Counted from the stretch's first letter, positions 50,894-60,064 are shown. The stretch: 64,000 bases of DNA from an uncultured bacterium (GCA_903857865.1 CAIOGO010000014.1:160814-224813); one strand, 5' to 3'. The notes: a model not told the origin generated them from the sequence alone. Numbers and translations: made by a program.

Positions 50894-52039
50894 TTACTCC
50901 TGATACGGAAAGAGAAGGGGCTCCGTCGTACTGAACCGGCGGATGACTTCTGCTGCAGCCTTGTCTCTCGCGCACTCGTCGGCCCGCTGCGCCAGGATGG
51001 CTTCGCGAGTCGCAAGAATGGCCGTCCGCGGGCGAATTGCTGCTCCTTTCAATGCGTAGCGCATCTCCCGCTCCTCAACTAGTTCAGCACAAAGCAGGGC
51101 CGTTAGGGCGGTCTTTGCCATTCTCTCCGCGAGGGGGCGGGCCTGGTAGTGGTTGAGGCGCTCCTCGTAGTAGCGAACCACCTCGCCCTCATCGAAGCTG
51201 ATACTGGCCGCCAAATCTACTTCCTCCTTGGCTTGTGCCTGAAGCTCCACGAGGCTACCGACGAACTCCGAGGCAACGCACGCGGGCGGGCTCTTGTAGA
51301 AGACAGTCGCCATCTCGCTCCCGCTGACCTCTACGCCATCATGGACAAGTCGACGGGTCAGTTCCTCACTGGAGTGTCTGCTCCAGTGACTCTTGGCCCG
51401 ATCCATGCTTGAGAACAGCTGCAAGCGCCCGCCGTGGTGCGTATCGCAGTACCACAGCTTCAGAAGGTGCGGAGGTGCCCCGCCCTTGTTTGACACGTTG
51501 CGCTCCAATCTGGCAAGGGAGGCGGCAGCGCGTTGTTCCTGCCCACCCTTTACGCACATCACAATCTCGAAAGAGCCGATCTCTGCGCCCACCTGCTTCG
51601 CAAGATACCCTTGCCACTCAAGAAGATCATCTGCTTTCGCCCATGTTTCCTGCACGAACCCCTCGAAACCATGGAACTCAGTCGAATGGTCAATCTTCAC
51701 CTCGACGGCTAGGACGGAGCCAAGAGTCTCATTCAGAAGAAGAAGGTCGAAGCACTTTGGCGGGCGCGCTAGTGTAGGATCAAGCTCCAACTCAGCAAGG
51801 GGCTCGTTGCACAGAATCTGATACCCCGTTGTCGTAGCGAGCTCTCCACCGGGGAGAAACAAGGAACCGCAGAAGCGCACGAGTAGGTCATGCTCCATGC
51901 TGATCTCCATCTCGCGGCGCAGCAATGCTAATTGGAGCGGCTGCTCGGCCTCAAGAATGCTTTCGTACACTTCACGGGCGCGTCGATTGGTCTGAGTAAT
52001 GGCTTCAAGGGCCGCGGCATCGAGAACGTGGCGTGTCAT
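50894..52039 (-). CDS. Putative PD-(D/E)XK nuclease-like protein
   Basis: The 381-residue protein has a core FDLLLLNETLGSVLAVEVKID in which Asp98, Glu113 and Lys115 give the D-x(n)-ExK pattern of the restriction-endonuclease fold. The rest is mixed helix with no family I recognise. Its ATG overlaps the stop of the gene before it as ATGA, so the two are made together. A nuclease in a defence or repair pair is the likely role, but only the short core supports it. Confidence 0.6.
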   Translation of the reverse strand: MTRHVLDAAALEAITQTNRRAREVYESILEAEQPLQLALLRREMEISMEHDLLVRFCGSLFLPGGELATTTGYQILCNEPLAELELDPTLARPPKCFDLLLLNETLGSVLAVEVKIDHSTEFHGFEGFVQETWAKADDLLEWQGYLAKQVGAEIGSFEIVMCVKGGQEQRAAASLARLERNVSNKGGAPPHLLKLWYCDTHHGGRLQLFSSMDRAKSHWSRHSSEELTRRLVHDGVEVSGSEMATVFYKSPPACVASEFVGSLVELQAQAKEEVDLAASISFDEGEVVRYYEERLNHYQARPLAERMAKTALTALLCAELVEEREMRYALKGAAIRPRTAILATREAILAQRADECARDKAAAEVIRRFSTTEPLLFPYQE

Positions 52040-53163
52040 GCCTCAAGAACCGCGTAAGGGTCAACCTGAGCCAGAACGAACTCGTAGAACCGCAGCATCG
52101 TGCTGAGGCCGGTCCGCTCGCCTGGGAGTAGCCGGATATGATCCTCATTCGCCCATATCCGGAACCTAGACACCCGCTGAACATCAAAGAGCTCGGCGTG
52201 GAGGAAGAGACTGCCCTCTTCCTCCATGTGCTCTAGGACCTGGAAGTCGTCGGCCTCGAGTGTCTGCACTAACCCGCGACTGACCTCATAGTAGCGGAGC
52301 GGGGAGTTCAGACGGATCGTCAGCGGAAACGCAACCGGGACAGAGCGAGGACTGCGTGAGGCGCCGACCGGCACTTGCCCCCGCTTCGTCCTGTACACGA
52401 TGCTCCGCTGACGTCTGGCCTCGGGGATCATGTGCTGCTCAAGGAGATCGAAGAATACGCGCGGCTCGCCGCTGCACAGCGCCAAGGTTCCCGCGTGGCT
52501 CATGCGGATCCGCGTGGCCGGCCGCGAGAGCTCCACGACTGCGCTTGAGATCGCCGTACCGTAGAAGTCACGGAACTCGGGATACGTCGCGCGCCCGTCG
52601 ACACCCCAGTAGTGGATTGCGCGAGCACAGGGCTCGCGCCCTGTCCCGTCCACGGCACTTCCGGGCGACGTTCTTGCGGTGAACTGCACAAGCCGCCCTT
52701 CTGGGTGCTGCGCGAACAATGCCTCAAGGACGCGCTGCATGAGACTGGGATAGATGACGAATAGGTCCATCTGAGAGGAGCCCCTAAGGAGGGTTGGCAT
52801 CAGGAACTTGTCTATCTCCATCGTCTTCCTGCAGTCTGTGTAGAAGACCGCCAGGCCATTATCCCAGTCCAGGCAAAGCGATGCCGAGAATTCCTCGCAC
52901 CCTTCGCCATGGGACGACGCTGCGGGTCTCGAGATCCTCCATACAGCACCCAGATCATCTGTGACCTCAAGGCCACCGCGCCTGAGGATCGACAGAAGCC
53001 TCTCAGGCGAAGAGAAGCCGAGCAGCGCAATCACGACATACAGGTCGTTGTGCTCAAGCAGACCGGGTATGTCTGTCTCGTGGATGAGGTAGTTCCTGTA
53101 CTCAAGCTCAGATGCAAACCTGCGCGACGGCGAGTCGAACAGGCGGGGCACCTCACGAGGCAT
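52036..53163 (-). CDS. Unknown protein paired with the nuclease-like gene
   Basis: I do not recognise this 375-residue protein. It begins MPREVPRLFDSP after AAAGGAGCTGG and has no signal peptide or membrane segment. Visible features are a segment ASLCLDWDNGLAVFYTDCRK and several hydrophobic beta-like stretches (LFVIYPSLMQRVL, VAFPLTIRLNSPL). The strict overlap with the nuclease-like gene means they probably form one functional unit, for example sensor plus effector. Confidence 0.6.
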   Translation of the reverse strand: MPREVPRLFDSPSRRFASELEYRNYLIHETDIPGLLEHNDLYVVIALLGFSSPERLLSILRRGGLEVTDDLGAVWRISRPAASSHGEGCEEFSASLCLDWDNGLAVFYTDCRKTMEIDKFLMPTLLRGSSQMDLFVIYPSLMQRVLEALFAQHPEGRLVQFTARTSPGSAVDGTGREPCARAIHYWGVDGRATYPEFRDFYGTAISSAVVELSRPATRIRMSHAGTLALCSGEPRVFFDLLEQHMIPEARRQRSIVYRTKRGQVPVGASRSPRSVPVAFPLTIRLNSPLRYYEVSRGLVQTLEADDFQVLEHMEEEGSLFLHAELFDVQRVSRFRIWANEDHIRLLPGERTGLSTMLRFYEFVLAQVDPYAVLEA

Positions 53164-53400
53164 TCCAGCTCCTTTACTGACTCAGATCCTAGGATGTCCG
53201 CCCGCTGCCGTCAATCGGGTCGAGCAGATCGAGCCAGCCCCTCGGGGCATATCGGCACATGCGCAGCGAGGCCTGCACGGCACCGCTGCCCCCCGGGCAC
53301 ACAGACCCGGCCACGTGCACAGCGGCGTAGGGGCCTGATCTTCAGTATTGCTGTTCGCCAGCATCTCACATCGGTATGAGTTCACCCAACGCCGCCCTGC

Positions 53401-53476
53401 TCTACGGCCTCTTGATCAGGTAGCCCTGCGTATGGCCGTCGAGGAAGACGTCGGCGGTGCCGAAGGTCTCGTAGCC
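53401..53476 (-). pseudogene. C-terminal remnant of a GNAT acetyltransferase
   Basis: The minus strand reads GYETFGTADVFLDGHTQGYL and then IKRP stop, which matches the end of a GNAT-family enzyme. Everything before it is missing. A second remnant at 62926-63135 shares GYETFGxAxVFLDGHTQ. Confidence 0.7.
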
Positions 53477-53521
53477 GGGGTCATGGGGTCAGGGCGGCGG
53501 GGTCAGATGCTGTATCGGATG

Positions 53522-53788
53522 TCAAGTCACCTCCTCGGCGGGAGCGCGGAACGATTCACCGCTCTCGTAGATGGCATGCGCAAGGAGTAGGAGCTTCCGT
53601 GCTGCGGCGGTGCGCGCGACCTTGTCCGGTTTGCCCTGATCCTTCAGCCGACGGTAGATGGCTTGGATGTTTGGGTTGTAGCGGGCGGCAGACAGAGTCG
53701 CTTCGTACAGACGCTTCCGCACTTCGCGGTTCCCGCGCTTGCTGATCCGCGACTTGCTCGACGACATGGGACTTGGCGCTCGTGGCAT
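53522..53788 (-). pseudogene. C-terminal fragment of an IS110-family transposase
   Basis: The 88 residues include SKRGNREVRKRLYEATLSAA and GKPDKVARTAAARKLL, the typical end of the IS110/IS116 (transposase_20) domain. The catalytic DEDD N-terminal domain is absent upstream. It is a decayed insertion sequence. Confidence 0.8.
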
Positions 53789-54000
53789 TGCGAGGGGCTG
53801 TCTGCTCTCGGCAACGCTCTGATCCGCCTCGGCGGCGACAGCGCAGCCGCCGGCGCCGTCAAGGTGACAGGTCGAATCTACAACCTAGACCGCTGCTGCC
53901 GCCAGAGTGGCTACGTCACGGCGGTGCCGCACTCCGCCTTTCGAGAGTGGAGCATCGGTAGCCGGGAGATGCACGGCGAGCATCGCTGGACGCGCTACCC

Positions 54001-54279
54001 TCACGGCCCTCTCTTGCCGTCGTCCTTGATGCACGTGTCTTTGAGCTTGTAGTTCCCATCGGCACGCACGTGACTCCCGACCGTCGTGGAAGCAGAACCA
54101 CTCTCGATATCGGTTCCCTCAGCTTCGTACCCACCCTTGACTCGAACGTGGCTCCCAACCTCAACGTCCCTAGCGTCCTTCAGCGACTGCCTGCATCTCT
54201 TCCGGGCTTGTGTCGCGATAACGGCCCCTACAATGGCGGCAGACCCTGTGATGATCGCCGCCCAGATCTCTGGCGCCAT
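54001..54279 (-). CDS. Small single-span protein with repeated beta motif
   Basis: The 92-residue protein starts MAPEIWAAI behind GGGGTGAG. Residues 5-23 form one membrane segment. A basic linker (RKRCRQSLKDAR) and two similar units follow (EVGSHVRVKGGYEAEGTDIE and TVGSHVRADGNYKLKDTCIK). A related string (KVGGDFTVENISVE) occurs in the ATPase encoded divergently at 54535, which suggests that the two proteins interact through beta-repeat strands. Function unknown. Confidence 0.6.
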   Translation of the reverse strand: MAPEIWAAIITGSAAIVGAVIATQARKRCRQSLKDARDVEVGSHVRVKGGYEAEGTDIESGSASTTVGSHVRADGNYKLKDTCIKDDGKRGP

Positions 54280-54306
54280 CTCACCCCGTCCTCGTGGTCC
54301 TACCCT

Positions 54307-54334
54307 GTGACAAGACAGACTCCGCATGTATACT
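54307..54334 (+). promoter_or_regulatory. Sigma70-like promoter for the ATPase pair
   Basis: GTGACA (54307-54312) and TATACT (54329-54334) are 16 bp apart. Transcription would start near 54341, leaving a leader of about 190 nt before the ATPase gene. A small frame (ATG at 54392) inside this leader ends by overlapping the ATPase start as ATGA; whether it is translated is unknown. Confidence 0.5.
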
Positions 54335-54534
54335 GCGGCACGTTACGTGATTGCAAGAGCTTCGATCCGAGAGAGCGATGGGGCACGGAGCATGCGTGTG
54401 ATAGGAACCGAGAGCACATCGACTAACCCGTGGACAGCCGTAGGGGGCGCGTCAGGGATCATCAGCACGCATCAGCCGGCGTGCACTGACCGGTACCGAA
54501 CCGGCTCGCAGCAGAGCACAGACCCCCGCACGCC

Positions 54535-55371
54535 ATGACAGAGCCTTTCAGGATCAACTGGAGACGAGAGTTGGCGCAGGCGGTCGCTTTCTGCGCTGCC
54601 GACGGGGCTGCTCTGATGCTGGTCTCTGGTCCGAACGATTCAGGCGTACGCAGCTTCATGAAGGTACTCGACTCGGAGATACAGGCAGCGGTGGGCGACA
54701 GCCTGTTGCTCTCCCTGCACTCGTCGATGCTTGAGTGTCAGTATCCAGAGGGGATTGCGGACGCGATCATTCAGGCATGCGGTGGGGCCAGTCCGTCGGA
54801 GTATGCATCCCCGCTGGTATCCATCGCAGCCGACAACAAAGTCGGGGGAGACTTCACGGTCGAAAACATTAGTGTCGAGCTCGGCGAGAGTCAAGCAGAT
54901 CGAGCTCGGCGTCAACGCGAGCAGATCGCCGCAATGCGCGCCGCGGTCGAGCGAGTGGCCTCGAGTCGCCACATAATCCTGACTCTCTCCGATTGGGATA
55001 AGGCAGACAGGATGTTGGCAAGGTGGGTAATGGATGTCCTCTGGGAGCGACAGCTGTCTTCTGTAGCGGGAAGTGTCAAGTGCATTGTCGCGTGGGACTC
55101 GATCGGCAGCGATGCTTTCCTGGAGCAACGCCGGGCCATGTTCTCTGCTGAGATAGCGCTGCCTGAGCGGTATGCCGGAGATTCCGTTTCTCACGCTATC
55201 GACGACATCGTATCAGTGCTGCGGCAGACCGAGGGTCTCGAGGATGAACGAACTGCTGCCGCAGCCGCACGGGTCCTTGTGACCGCATCCGAGATGCGCC
55301 CGATTCGGGTCATCAATGGCCTGGCCGCGGTTCTGACAACGTCAGCGCAATACTCGAAGGGCCCTGCATGA
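54535..55371 (+). CDS. P-loop ATPase-like protein with degenerate Walker A
   Basis: The 278-residue protein has LMLVSGPNDSGVRSFM in the Walker A position, where the usual GKS/T is VRS, and a Walker B-like RHIILTLSDWDKAD near 145. A beta-rich insert (KVGGDFTVENISVE) lies between. The C-terminal part is helical as in AAA/STAND ATPases. It overlaps the next gene as ATGA. The domain split suggests one STAND-like switch encoded by two genes. Defence function is inference. Confidence 0.55.
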   Translation: MTEPFRINWRRELAQAVAFCAADGAALMLVSGPNDSGVRSFMKVLDSEIQAAVGDSLLLSLHSSMLECQYPEGIADAIIQACGGASPSEYASPLVSIAADNKVGGDFTVENISVELGESQADRARRQREQIAAMRAAVERVASSRHIILTLSDWDKADRMLARWVMDVLWERQLSSVAGSVKCIVAWDSIGSDAFLEQRRAMFSAEIALPERYAGDSVSHAIDDIVSVLRQTEGLEDERTAAAAARVLVTASEMRPIRVINGLAAVLTTSAQYSKGPA

Positions 55372-56843
55372 GCTTCCGGCTGAGCGACTCGCTTGCGTCG
55401 TATGTCGGCAAGCTCTCCGCAAGCCATTGGCGCGCGTTGCTGTGCCTAGCTCCCGCTATCTCGGTGACGCCGTGTCTGGCCCGAGACGCCATTGGAGCCC
55501 TGGCTCCGGAAGCAGATGTTGGGATGCTTCGCGGGCTACGTCTTGCGGACTTCGCTGCCCAGTCAGGCGGTGAGACTGCCCTCCTCGAGCCCGAGCGTGC
55601 AAGCTTGGTTTACGCTCTTCTTGATGATGAAGCACTCTCCAGCACTGTACTTCGCTGGTACTTGGACAGACTAGCGCGCGACGCCAGCCCCGACGCGGAA
55701 CTCGGGGATCCTCGCTGGTGCAGACTCAGGGCGTCGAGTGCCTACTTCACTTCCCTTCTCCACGGAGCTCAGACTGGAATGCCGGTCTTCTGGGAGGCAT
55801 TCATCAGTGGCGGTATGGAAGAGCGGTACCTCGTGTCGCGCCTGGTGGGGGAACTCGCAAGCCTCGGCATTGAGGGTTGCGCAGTGAATCAGCTGTATTT
55901 CACCGCGCTTCTGCGATGCCAGGAAGGCAGGCCAACGGCAGCCTGCAAGCTGCTGTCAGAGGTAATTCGTAGGGCCAGCAGTCCCGCCGAGATGGGGCCG
56001 GCCATCGCGCTGCTCGCGCAGATCGGGCAGCAGGCACTCGCGGACGGCGAAGAGGTGGAGCCGGGGCGCAAGGGGAAGCAGGCACTCAACCTTCCGGTCC
56101 CCAGCGGTGACGACCGCCCCGAGCCTACGGCCATCCTCAACCCGTCCCGGAGAGCGCCATCTTGGGGGGCTCCGGAGGCGTCTGCGGTCTGGCGCCTTAT
56201 CTTCGATGATTACCCGCATTCGCGTTTCATCAGCCAGTTCTGGGCCGCGTACTTCGACTCCCAGCTCAATCTCGACAGGGTCTTGTGCAACCTTGAGCGT
56301 TGTGAATTGCCGCGCCAGGGCGTTCCGAGCAGGATCGAATACATGCGTAATGACGTCGCTCGGTCTATCATATATGTTCCCATGTTGCCTCTTGCTGACA
56401 CTGACATCTTCAACCTAGCACCTCTTTCACACTTCCGGCCTGAGACACACTCCTGGGGCAGAGCCCAGCCCTTCACGCAGCACTACCATTCCCGTTCCGC
56501 CGCGTGGCGCACTTCCGAATGGCCCAGGGGTGAACGCTACCGCTGGGAGCGTGCGCTGTCGGAACTCCTCCGGTTCTGGGCAGGTTTCTGGCTTGAGCAG
56601 GCCAGGAACGAGGATGCGGCACTGGCCGACGGCACCATCATTCTGAAGAGCAGACATGCAGATCACGTAGCGCCCTACTACAAGGAAGTCTGGATGAAGT
56701 ATTCTGCCGACGAGCGCCCGTGGAAGCCCGGACACTGTTCTGGAACAGAGGAGCCGGATCTACATGCAGCGAGATCCTGCATCGACCTCCTGTTCCTGCG
56801 AGAGTCATTCACGGTCAGGAGCCTGACGGACGATCTTCGCTAG
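55368..56843 (+). CDS. Unknown protein, second half of the ATPase pair
   Basis: I do not recognise this 491-residue protein. Its first 110 residues look like a winged-helix pair (HWRALLCLAPAISVTP, LEPERASLVYALLDDEAL), which often follows the AAA core in STAND proteins. A helical repeat-like region of about 120 residues follows. The second half has many aromatic residues (FISQFWAAYFDSQLNLDRV, RFWAGFWLEQA). There is no membrane segment. It is translated together with the ATPase-like gene. Confidence 0.6.
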   Translation: MSFRLSDSLASYVGKLSASHWRALLCLAPAISVTPCLARDAIGALAPEADVGMLRGLRLADFAAQSGGETALLEPERASLVYALLDDEALSSTVLRWYLDRLARDASPDAELGDPRWCRLRASSAYFTSLLHGAQTGMPVFWEAFISGGMEERYLVSRLVGELASLGIEGCAVNQLYFTALLRCQEGRPTAACKLLSEVIRRASSPAEMGPAIALLAQIGQQALADGEEVEPGRKGKQALNLPVPSGDDRPEPTAILNPSRRAPSWGAPEASAVWRLIFDDYPHSRFISQFWAAYFDSQLNLDRVLCNLERCELPRQGVPSRIEYMRNDVARSIIYVPMLPLADTDIFNLAPLSHFRPETHSWGRAQPFTQHYHSRSAAWRTSEWPRGERYRWERALSELLRFWAGFWLEQARNEDAALADGTIILKSRHADHVAPYYKEVWMKYSADERPWKPGHCSGTEEPDLHAARSCIDLLFLRESFTVRSLTDDLR

Positions 56844-56948
56844 GGCGTTGGGGTCACTCCACGTCCTACAGACTGCCGCGGACTGACCTCGCGACCTTGA
56901 CTGAACCCTCGCGGCGATGGGGTCTACCATCGAATTCTGTTGCAGGTG

Positions 56949-57144
56949 GCTGTCCAGCAGCGCTGGACAGCTAGGGAGTTGCTGACGCAACTCCGGGCTT
57001 GTACAGACGCGCGGGTGGCGGCTCGGCGAACCGAGCCGCTAGGGGAGTTGCTGCGCAACTCCTTCAATGCTGACGAGATTCTTGCTCCTGGGATGTCCAT
57101 GGCTGCTCAGACACTGAGCAGCTAGGCAGTTGCCACGCAACTGC
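56949..57144. repeat. Array of three CTAG-centred hairpin pairs
   Basis: Each pair is hairpin A, CTAG, hairpin B. Pair 1 (56949-56994) is GCTGTCCAGC/GCTGGACAGC plus GGAGTTGC/GCAACTCC. Pair 2 (57018-57062) is GCGGCTCGG/CCGAGCCGC plus GGAGTTGC/GCAACTCC. Pair 3 (57102-57144) is GCTGCTCAG/CTGAGCAGC plus GCAGTTGC/GCAACTGC. All stems are perfect and loops are 3-4 nt. A-stem sequences differ between pairs, yet both arms always match. It lies between two accessory genes with no gene of its own. Confidence 0.92.
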
Positions 57145-57308
57145 TGATCGTTGCTCGACTCCGAAATGCCGCCCCCGTCATCTGTGCCATCCAGGGAATG
57201 TCCGAAGGGATGGTGCTAAGGCACTCACGCTACGCTTGAGTGACCTGTGGCTCTGAGCAGTAGACGAGACCGCCTGGATGAGCGAACTCGCGCTGCAAGG
57301 AGGCACGC

Positions 57309-57470
57309 ATGGAGTCTCAGCTTCGCGTCGGCATCGATGTCGGTTGCCACGCACACCGGGTTGGCATCGCCGACCCCGCCGGCTCAATCCTGGAAGAGTT
57401 CGACATCTCGCACAGCGAGGCCGGCTTCCGGGAGTTCTTTCGCCGGGTCGAGGAGCGAAGAGCAGAGAGA
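57309..57470 (+). pseudogene. N-terminal fragment of an IS110-family transposase
   Basis: An ATG behind AAGGAGGCACGC opens a frame reading VGIDVGCHAHRVGIADPAG and EEFDISHSEAGFREFF, the start of the IS110 DEDD nuclease domain with its first Asp. The frame runs into a REP-like palindrome at 57471 and stops at 57548. The rest of the transposase is missing. Confidence 0.82.
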
Positions 57471-57536
57471 GTTCCGGGGACACAATACCGAACGTCGCGT
57501 CGATCGTACTTCGACCAAGTACTGTGTCCCCAGAAT
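57471..57536. repeat. REP-like palindrome inserted in the IS110 fragment
   Basis: GTTCCGGGGACACAATAC (57471-57488) pairs with the segment ending near 57536 (GTACTGTGTCCCC, 57519-57531). The loop contains GATCGTACTTCGA, close to that of the copy at 50774-50838. It marks the point where the transposase similarity ends. Confidence 0.82.
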
Positions 57537-57692
57537 CCGCGAAGTTGACTGCGCTCTGGCTGTACGAATAGCCTGGACGCATGTGGCGCCCGGAACGACT
57601 GAACGCGTCCGGGCACCGTGTTCTGCCGAGCGGTCCCTGGAAGCCATCGGCGTGGCGCTTTGAGTTGATCACGAACCGCGTAGGGAGGGCTC

Positions 57693-58598
57693 ATGAAGGG
57701 CATGTCGCCGCGCGAGGCGAGGCATCTCATCGATCAATCGATTCGCCTCCTCTTCGAGCGCCTCTCGCCGCACATCCTTGAGGAGTCCTTCGCCCGCAGC
57801 ATGGGGCCGCCGCCCGATGTCTACAGCGAGCGAATCCTACAGGTCCAGACGATTGCTCACGCGATAGCCGTCCACCTGCACCTGAACGTGCGGACGATCA
57901 TCGTGGGGTTTCGGTCGAACCTCGGTGCGGCTGCACGCGTGGAGCTCTCCCCGGATAGTGACCTTTTTGTCGATGTGGATTCGTCGTTGAAGTACGACTA
58001 TGACCTGCTGGTCGCGATTCTCGCGCACGAGGTCACACACATCTTCCTCTACCGCGCTGGCATCTCCTATTCCGGCGAGAAGGAGAACGAGCTACTCACG
58101 GATACTGCCGCGGCCTACCTCGGCCTGGGAGCAGCGATTCTCAACGGCCACAAGACTGAGTCCTTTCGCATCGTGCGGGCCAACTACCTTTCCACAGAGG
58201 AGTTTGGGTATGTGGCCGCCGCGCGGGCCTACCGCTTCAAGGAAGACCTCGTACCGCTGTTGACAACCCAGGACGGAAAGGCTGCACTCTCGCAAGGTCT
58301 GGCAATGATCAAGGCCAGGCTGCGAAGGCCGCCCTACGTGACGGCCTCGTCTCTGCGAAGGGGCCTCTACGAGCTGAGGACGAGGCGAGCCTTGAAGTGG
58401 GCGTCCACCGCTGCGCAGTCCCCGCCGCCCCCGAGCCCGCAGGTACCGACGCCTGGCTACAGCTTCGCCCTCGACCAGGGCGTAAAGGTGCGCTTCCACT
58501 GCGCAGCCTGCAACCGCGGCTTGCAGGTCCCCGTCTCTGCTGGGGAGCTCGAGGTCCGCTGCCCGACCTGCGGTGCCACTTATAGGTGCGCGACCTAG
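57693..58598 (+). CDS. Zinc metallopeptidase with C-terminal zinc ribbon
   Basis: The 301-residue cytoplasmic protein has the HExxH motif HEVTH at 112-116 and a downstream ENELLTDTAAAYLGLG that can give the third ligand, as in small gluzincin-like peptidases. A Pro-rich linker (SPPPPSPQVPTPG) leads to a ribbon with CAAC and CPTC near residues 270-300, of the MJ0042 type. AGGGAGGGCTC precedes the ATG. Some related HExxH proteins are regulators or effectors in defence loci; the substrate is unknown. Confidence 0.75.
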   Translation: MKGMSPREARHLIDQSIRLLFERLSPHILEESFARSMGPPPDVYSERILQVQTIAHAIAVHLHLNVRTIIVGFRSNLGAAARVELSPDSDLFVDVDSSLKYDYDLLVAILAHEVTHIFLYRAGISYSGEKENELLTDTAAAYLGLGAAILNGHKTESFRIVRANYLSTEEFGYVAAARAYRFKEDLVPLLTTQDGKAALSQGLAMIKARLRRPPYVTASSLRRGLYELRTRRALKWASTAAQSPPPPSPQVPTPGYSFALDQGVKVRFHCAACNRGLQVPVSAGELEVRCPTCGATYRCAT

Positions 58599-58806
58599 CC
58601 AGCGAGCCGGTGCGCTCGAGTCCGAACTTGTCTGGGACGGGGGATCACGCGCTTGCTACGTGCCGTGCAGCTTGCGGACCGGCTTGCAGGAGCCGGCTCC
58701 GCTCGATGCGCTACAGCGGCCTCGGCGCCGGGGGTCAGCACTTGTTTCTTGACATCTGATGTGCTTCCTCATCCTCTACGACACTGCTTGCACTTCAGAC
58801 GAGCCG

Positions 58807-60057
58807 CTACCGTGCGATCGCCGTCCAGGGCACAGCAACGATCTTCTCGCCAAGTCGAACGATCTCACTACCCGCGTAGACGAGCACGCCGGCGCGGCAG
58901 GCCGGGTGGCTCACAAGGAACCGTCCGAGGCCGCGGACGTCGTCGTAGCGCGCTGTCTGTGAGAGCTTGACCTCGATCGCGAGCAGGCTCCGTCCCCACT
59001 CCAGCACGAAGTCGACGGATGCACCCGCCTGCGAACCCCAGTGATACAGCCGCCCCGGCGGCAGCAGCAGATCGTTCGCAACCTGCAGATGGTGGTACAC
59101 AAGGCACTCGAACAGGGCGCCAACCTCACGCGCGTCACGGAGTCCATCGAGGCTGTAGTGGCCCATGAGGTACGCCGCGAGCGCCGGGTCCGCCCAGAAG
59201 AGCTTGGGTGACTTCACGAGGCGAGCCGTCTTGCCCGCGGCGAACGCAGGGAGGCGAGCGAGGAGGTACGAGGTCTCGAGGAGGTTCAGATACCTGTGCA
59301 CGGTCGGCTGCGACACCGCGGCGTCTCGGGCAATCTCCGTCTGATTCGCCAGCTGCCCGGTCCGAAGCGCGGCGAGCTCCATGACGCGCCGGTAGTCGGT
59401 GAGAGCCGAAACCTGGGAGAGGTTCCTCAGGTCGCGCTCCATGTACGTTCCAACGTAGCCCCTCCACCACGAGAGCACAGCCTCGGGCGAAGACAGGCTC
59501 GGAAGCTCGGGCATGAAGCCGCGCAGGATGAGAGGCAATGGGTCTAGCGCACCCTGGGCTCCGCCCTCGGCGGGGAATCGGCCGCTGAGGAAATCGCGCA
59601 TGAGCTCCGGTGCGCCGCGGCTCTGTATCTCACCAAGCGCCATGGGGCGCAAGACGAGGTATACGGCCCGACCGGCAAGTGACTCGCCAACCGAGCGGAG
59701 GAGCTCGAAGTTGGCCGACCCGGAGAGGACGAACCGCCTCTTCCGGTCGCGGTCGACAGCGCGTTTCACTGCGAGGAGCAGGGCCGGCGCCCGCTGCGCC
59801 TCGTCGATCACGACGCGCGTCGTCCCCGCCCATAGTTCTTCGGGCTCGCGCTCCGCTTGGCGGAGCACATCCGCATCGTCGAGAGAGTGCGTGCGCCAGT
59901 CTGCGGTCGCCGTCGCGTGCTGGAGGAGCGTCGACTTCCCGACCTGCCGCGCCCCGGTCAAGACAACGACGCGGTGATCCGCAATGGAGCGCGCGAGCTC
60001 CTGCTCGATCCACCTGGAGCGGTACTTCCATTCTGCGCCTGAATGCTTTCCATTCAC
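58807..60057 (-). CDS. AAA_14/DUF4143-type ATPase
   Basis: The protein of about 416 residues has Walker A LTGARQVGKSTLL, Walker B RVVIDEAQRAP and the sensor segment FVLSGSANFELL. A winged helix (QTEIARDAAVSQPTVHRYLNLLE) and the C-terminal nuclease-like domain (DFVLEWGRSLLAIEVKLSQT) follow. The last contains a D..E-x-K pattern. These proteins are widespread, of unclear role. A strong promoter ends 8 bp upstream of the GTG at 60057, so the mRNA is probably leaderless; an ATG at 60114 would lie upstream of the promoter. Confidence 0.85.
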   Translation of the reverse strand: MNGKHSGAEWKYRSRWIEQELARSIADHRVVVLTGARQVGKSTLLQHATATADWRTHSLDDADVLRQAEREPEELWAGTTRVVIDEAQRAPALLLAVKRAVDRDRKRRFVLSGSANFELLRSVGESLAGRAVYLVLRPMALGEIQSRGAPELMRDFLSGRFPAEGGAQGALDPLPLILRGFMPELPSLSSPEAVLSWWRGYVGTYMERDLRNLSQVSALTDYRRVMELAALRTGQLANQTEIARDAAVSQPTVHRYLNLLETSYLLARLPAFAAGKTARLVKSPKLFWADPALAAYLMGHYSLDGLRDAREVGALFECLVYHHLQVANDLLLPPGRLYHWGSQAGASVDFVLEWGRSLLAIEVKLSQTARYDDVRGLGRFLVSHPACRAGVLVYAGSEIVRLGEKIVAVPWTAIAR

Positions 60058-60064
60058 GCCGTGA

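Larger units (their letters stand above)
53164..54000. other. Remnant-rich stretch between two accessory gene pairs
   Basis: This stretch holds the end of an acetyltransferase gene (53401-53476), the end of an IS110-family transposase (53522-53788) and a GGGGTCAG-type short repeat near 53481-53516 that recurs around 58735. The rest shows no credible gene. It looks like a site of repeated insertion and loss. Confidence 0.55.

Noticed and set aside
56949..57144. Array considered as a CRISPR
   Set aside because: Units are hairpin pairs of unequal spacing with different stem sequences; there are no constant repeats with unique spacers and no cas gene.
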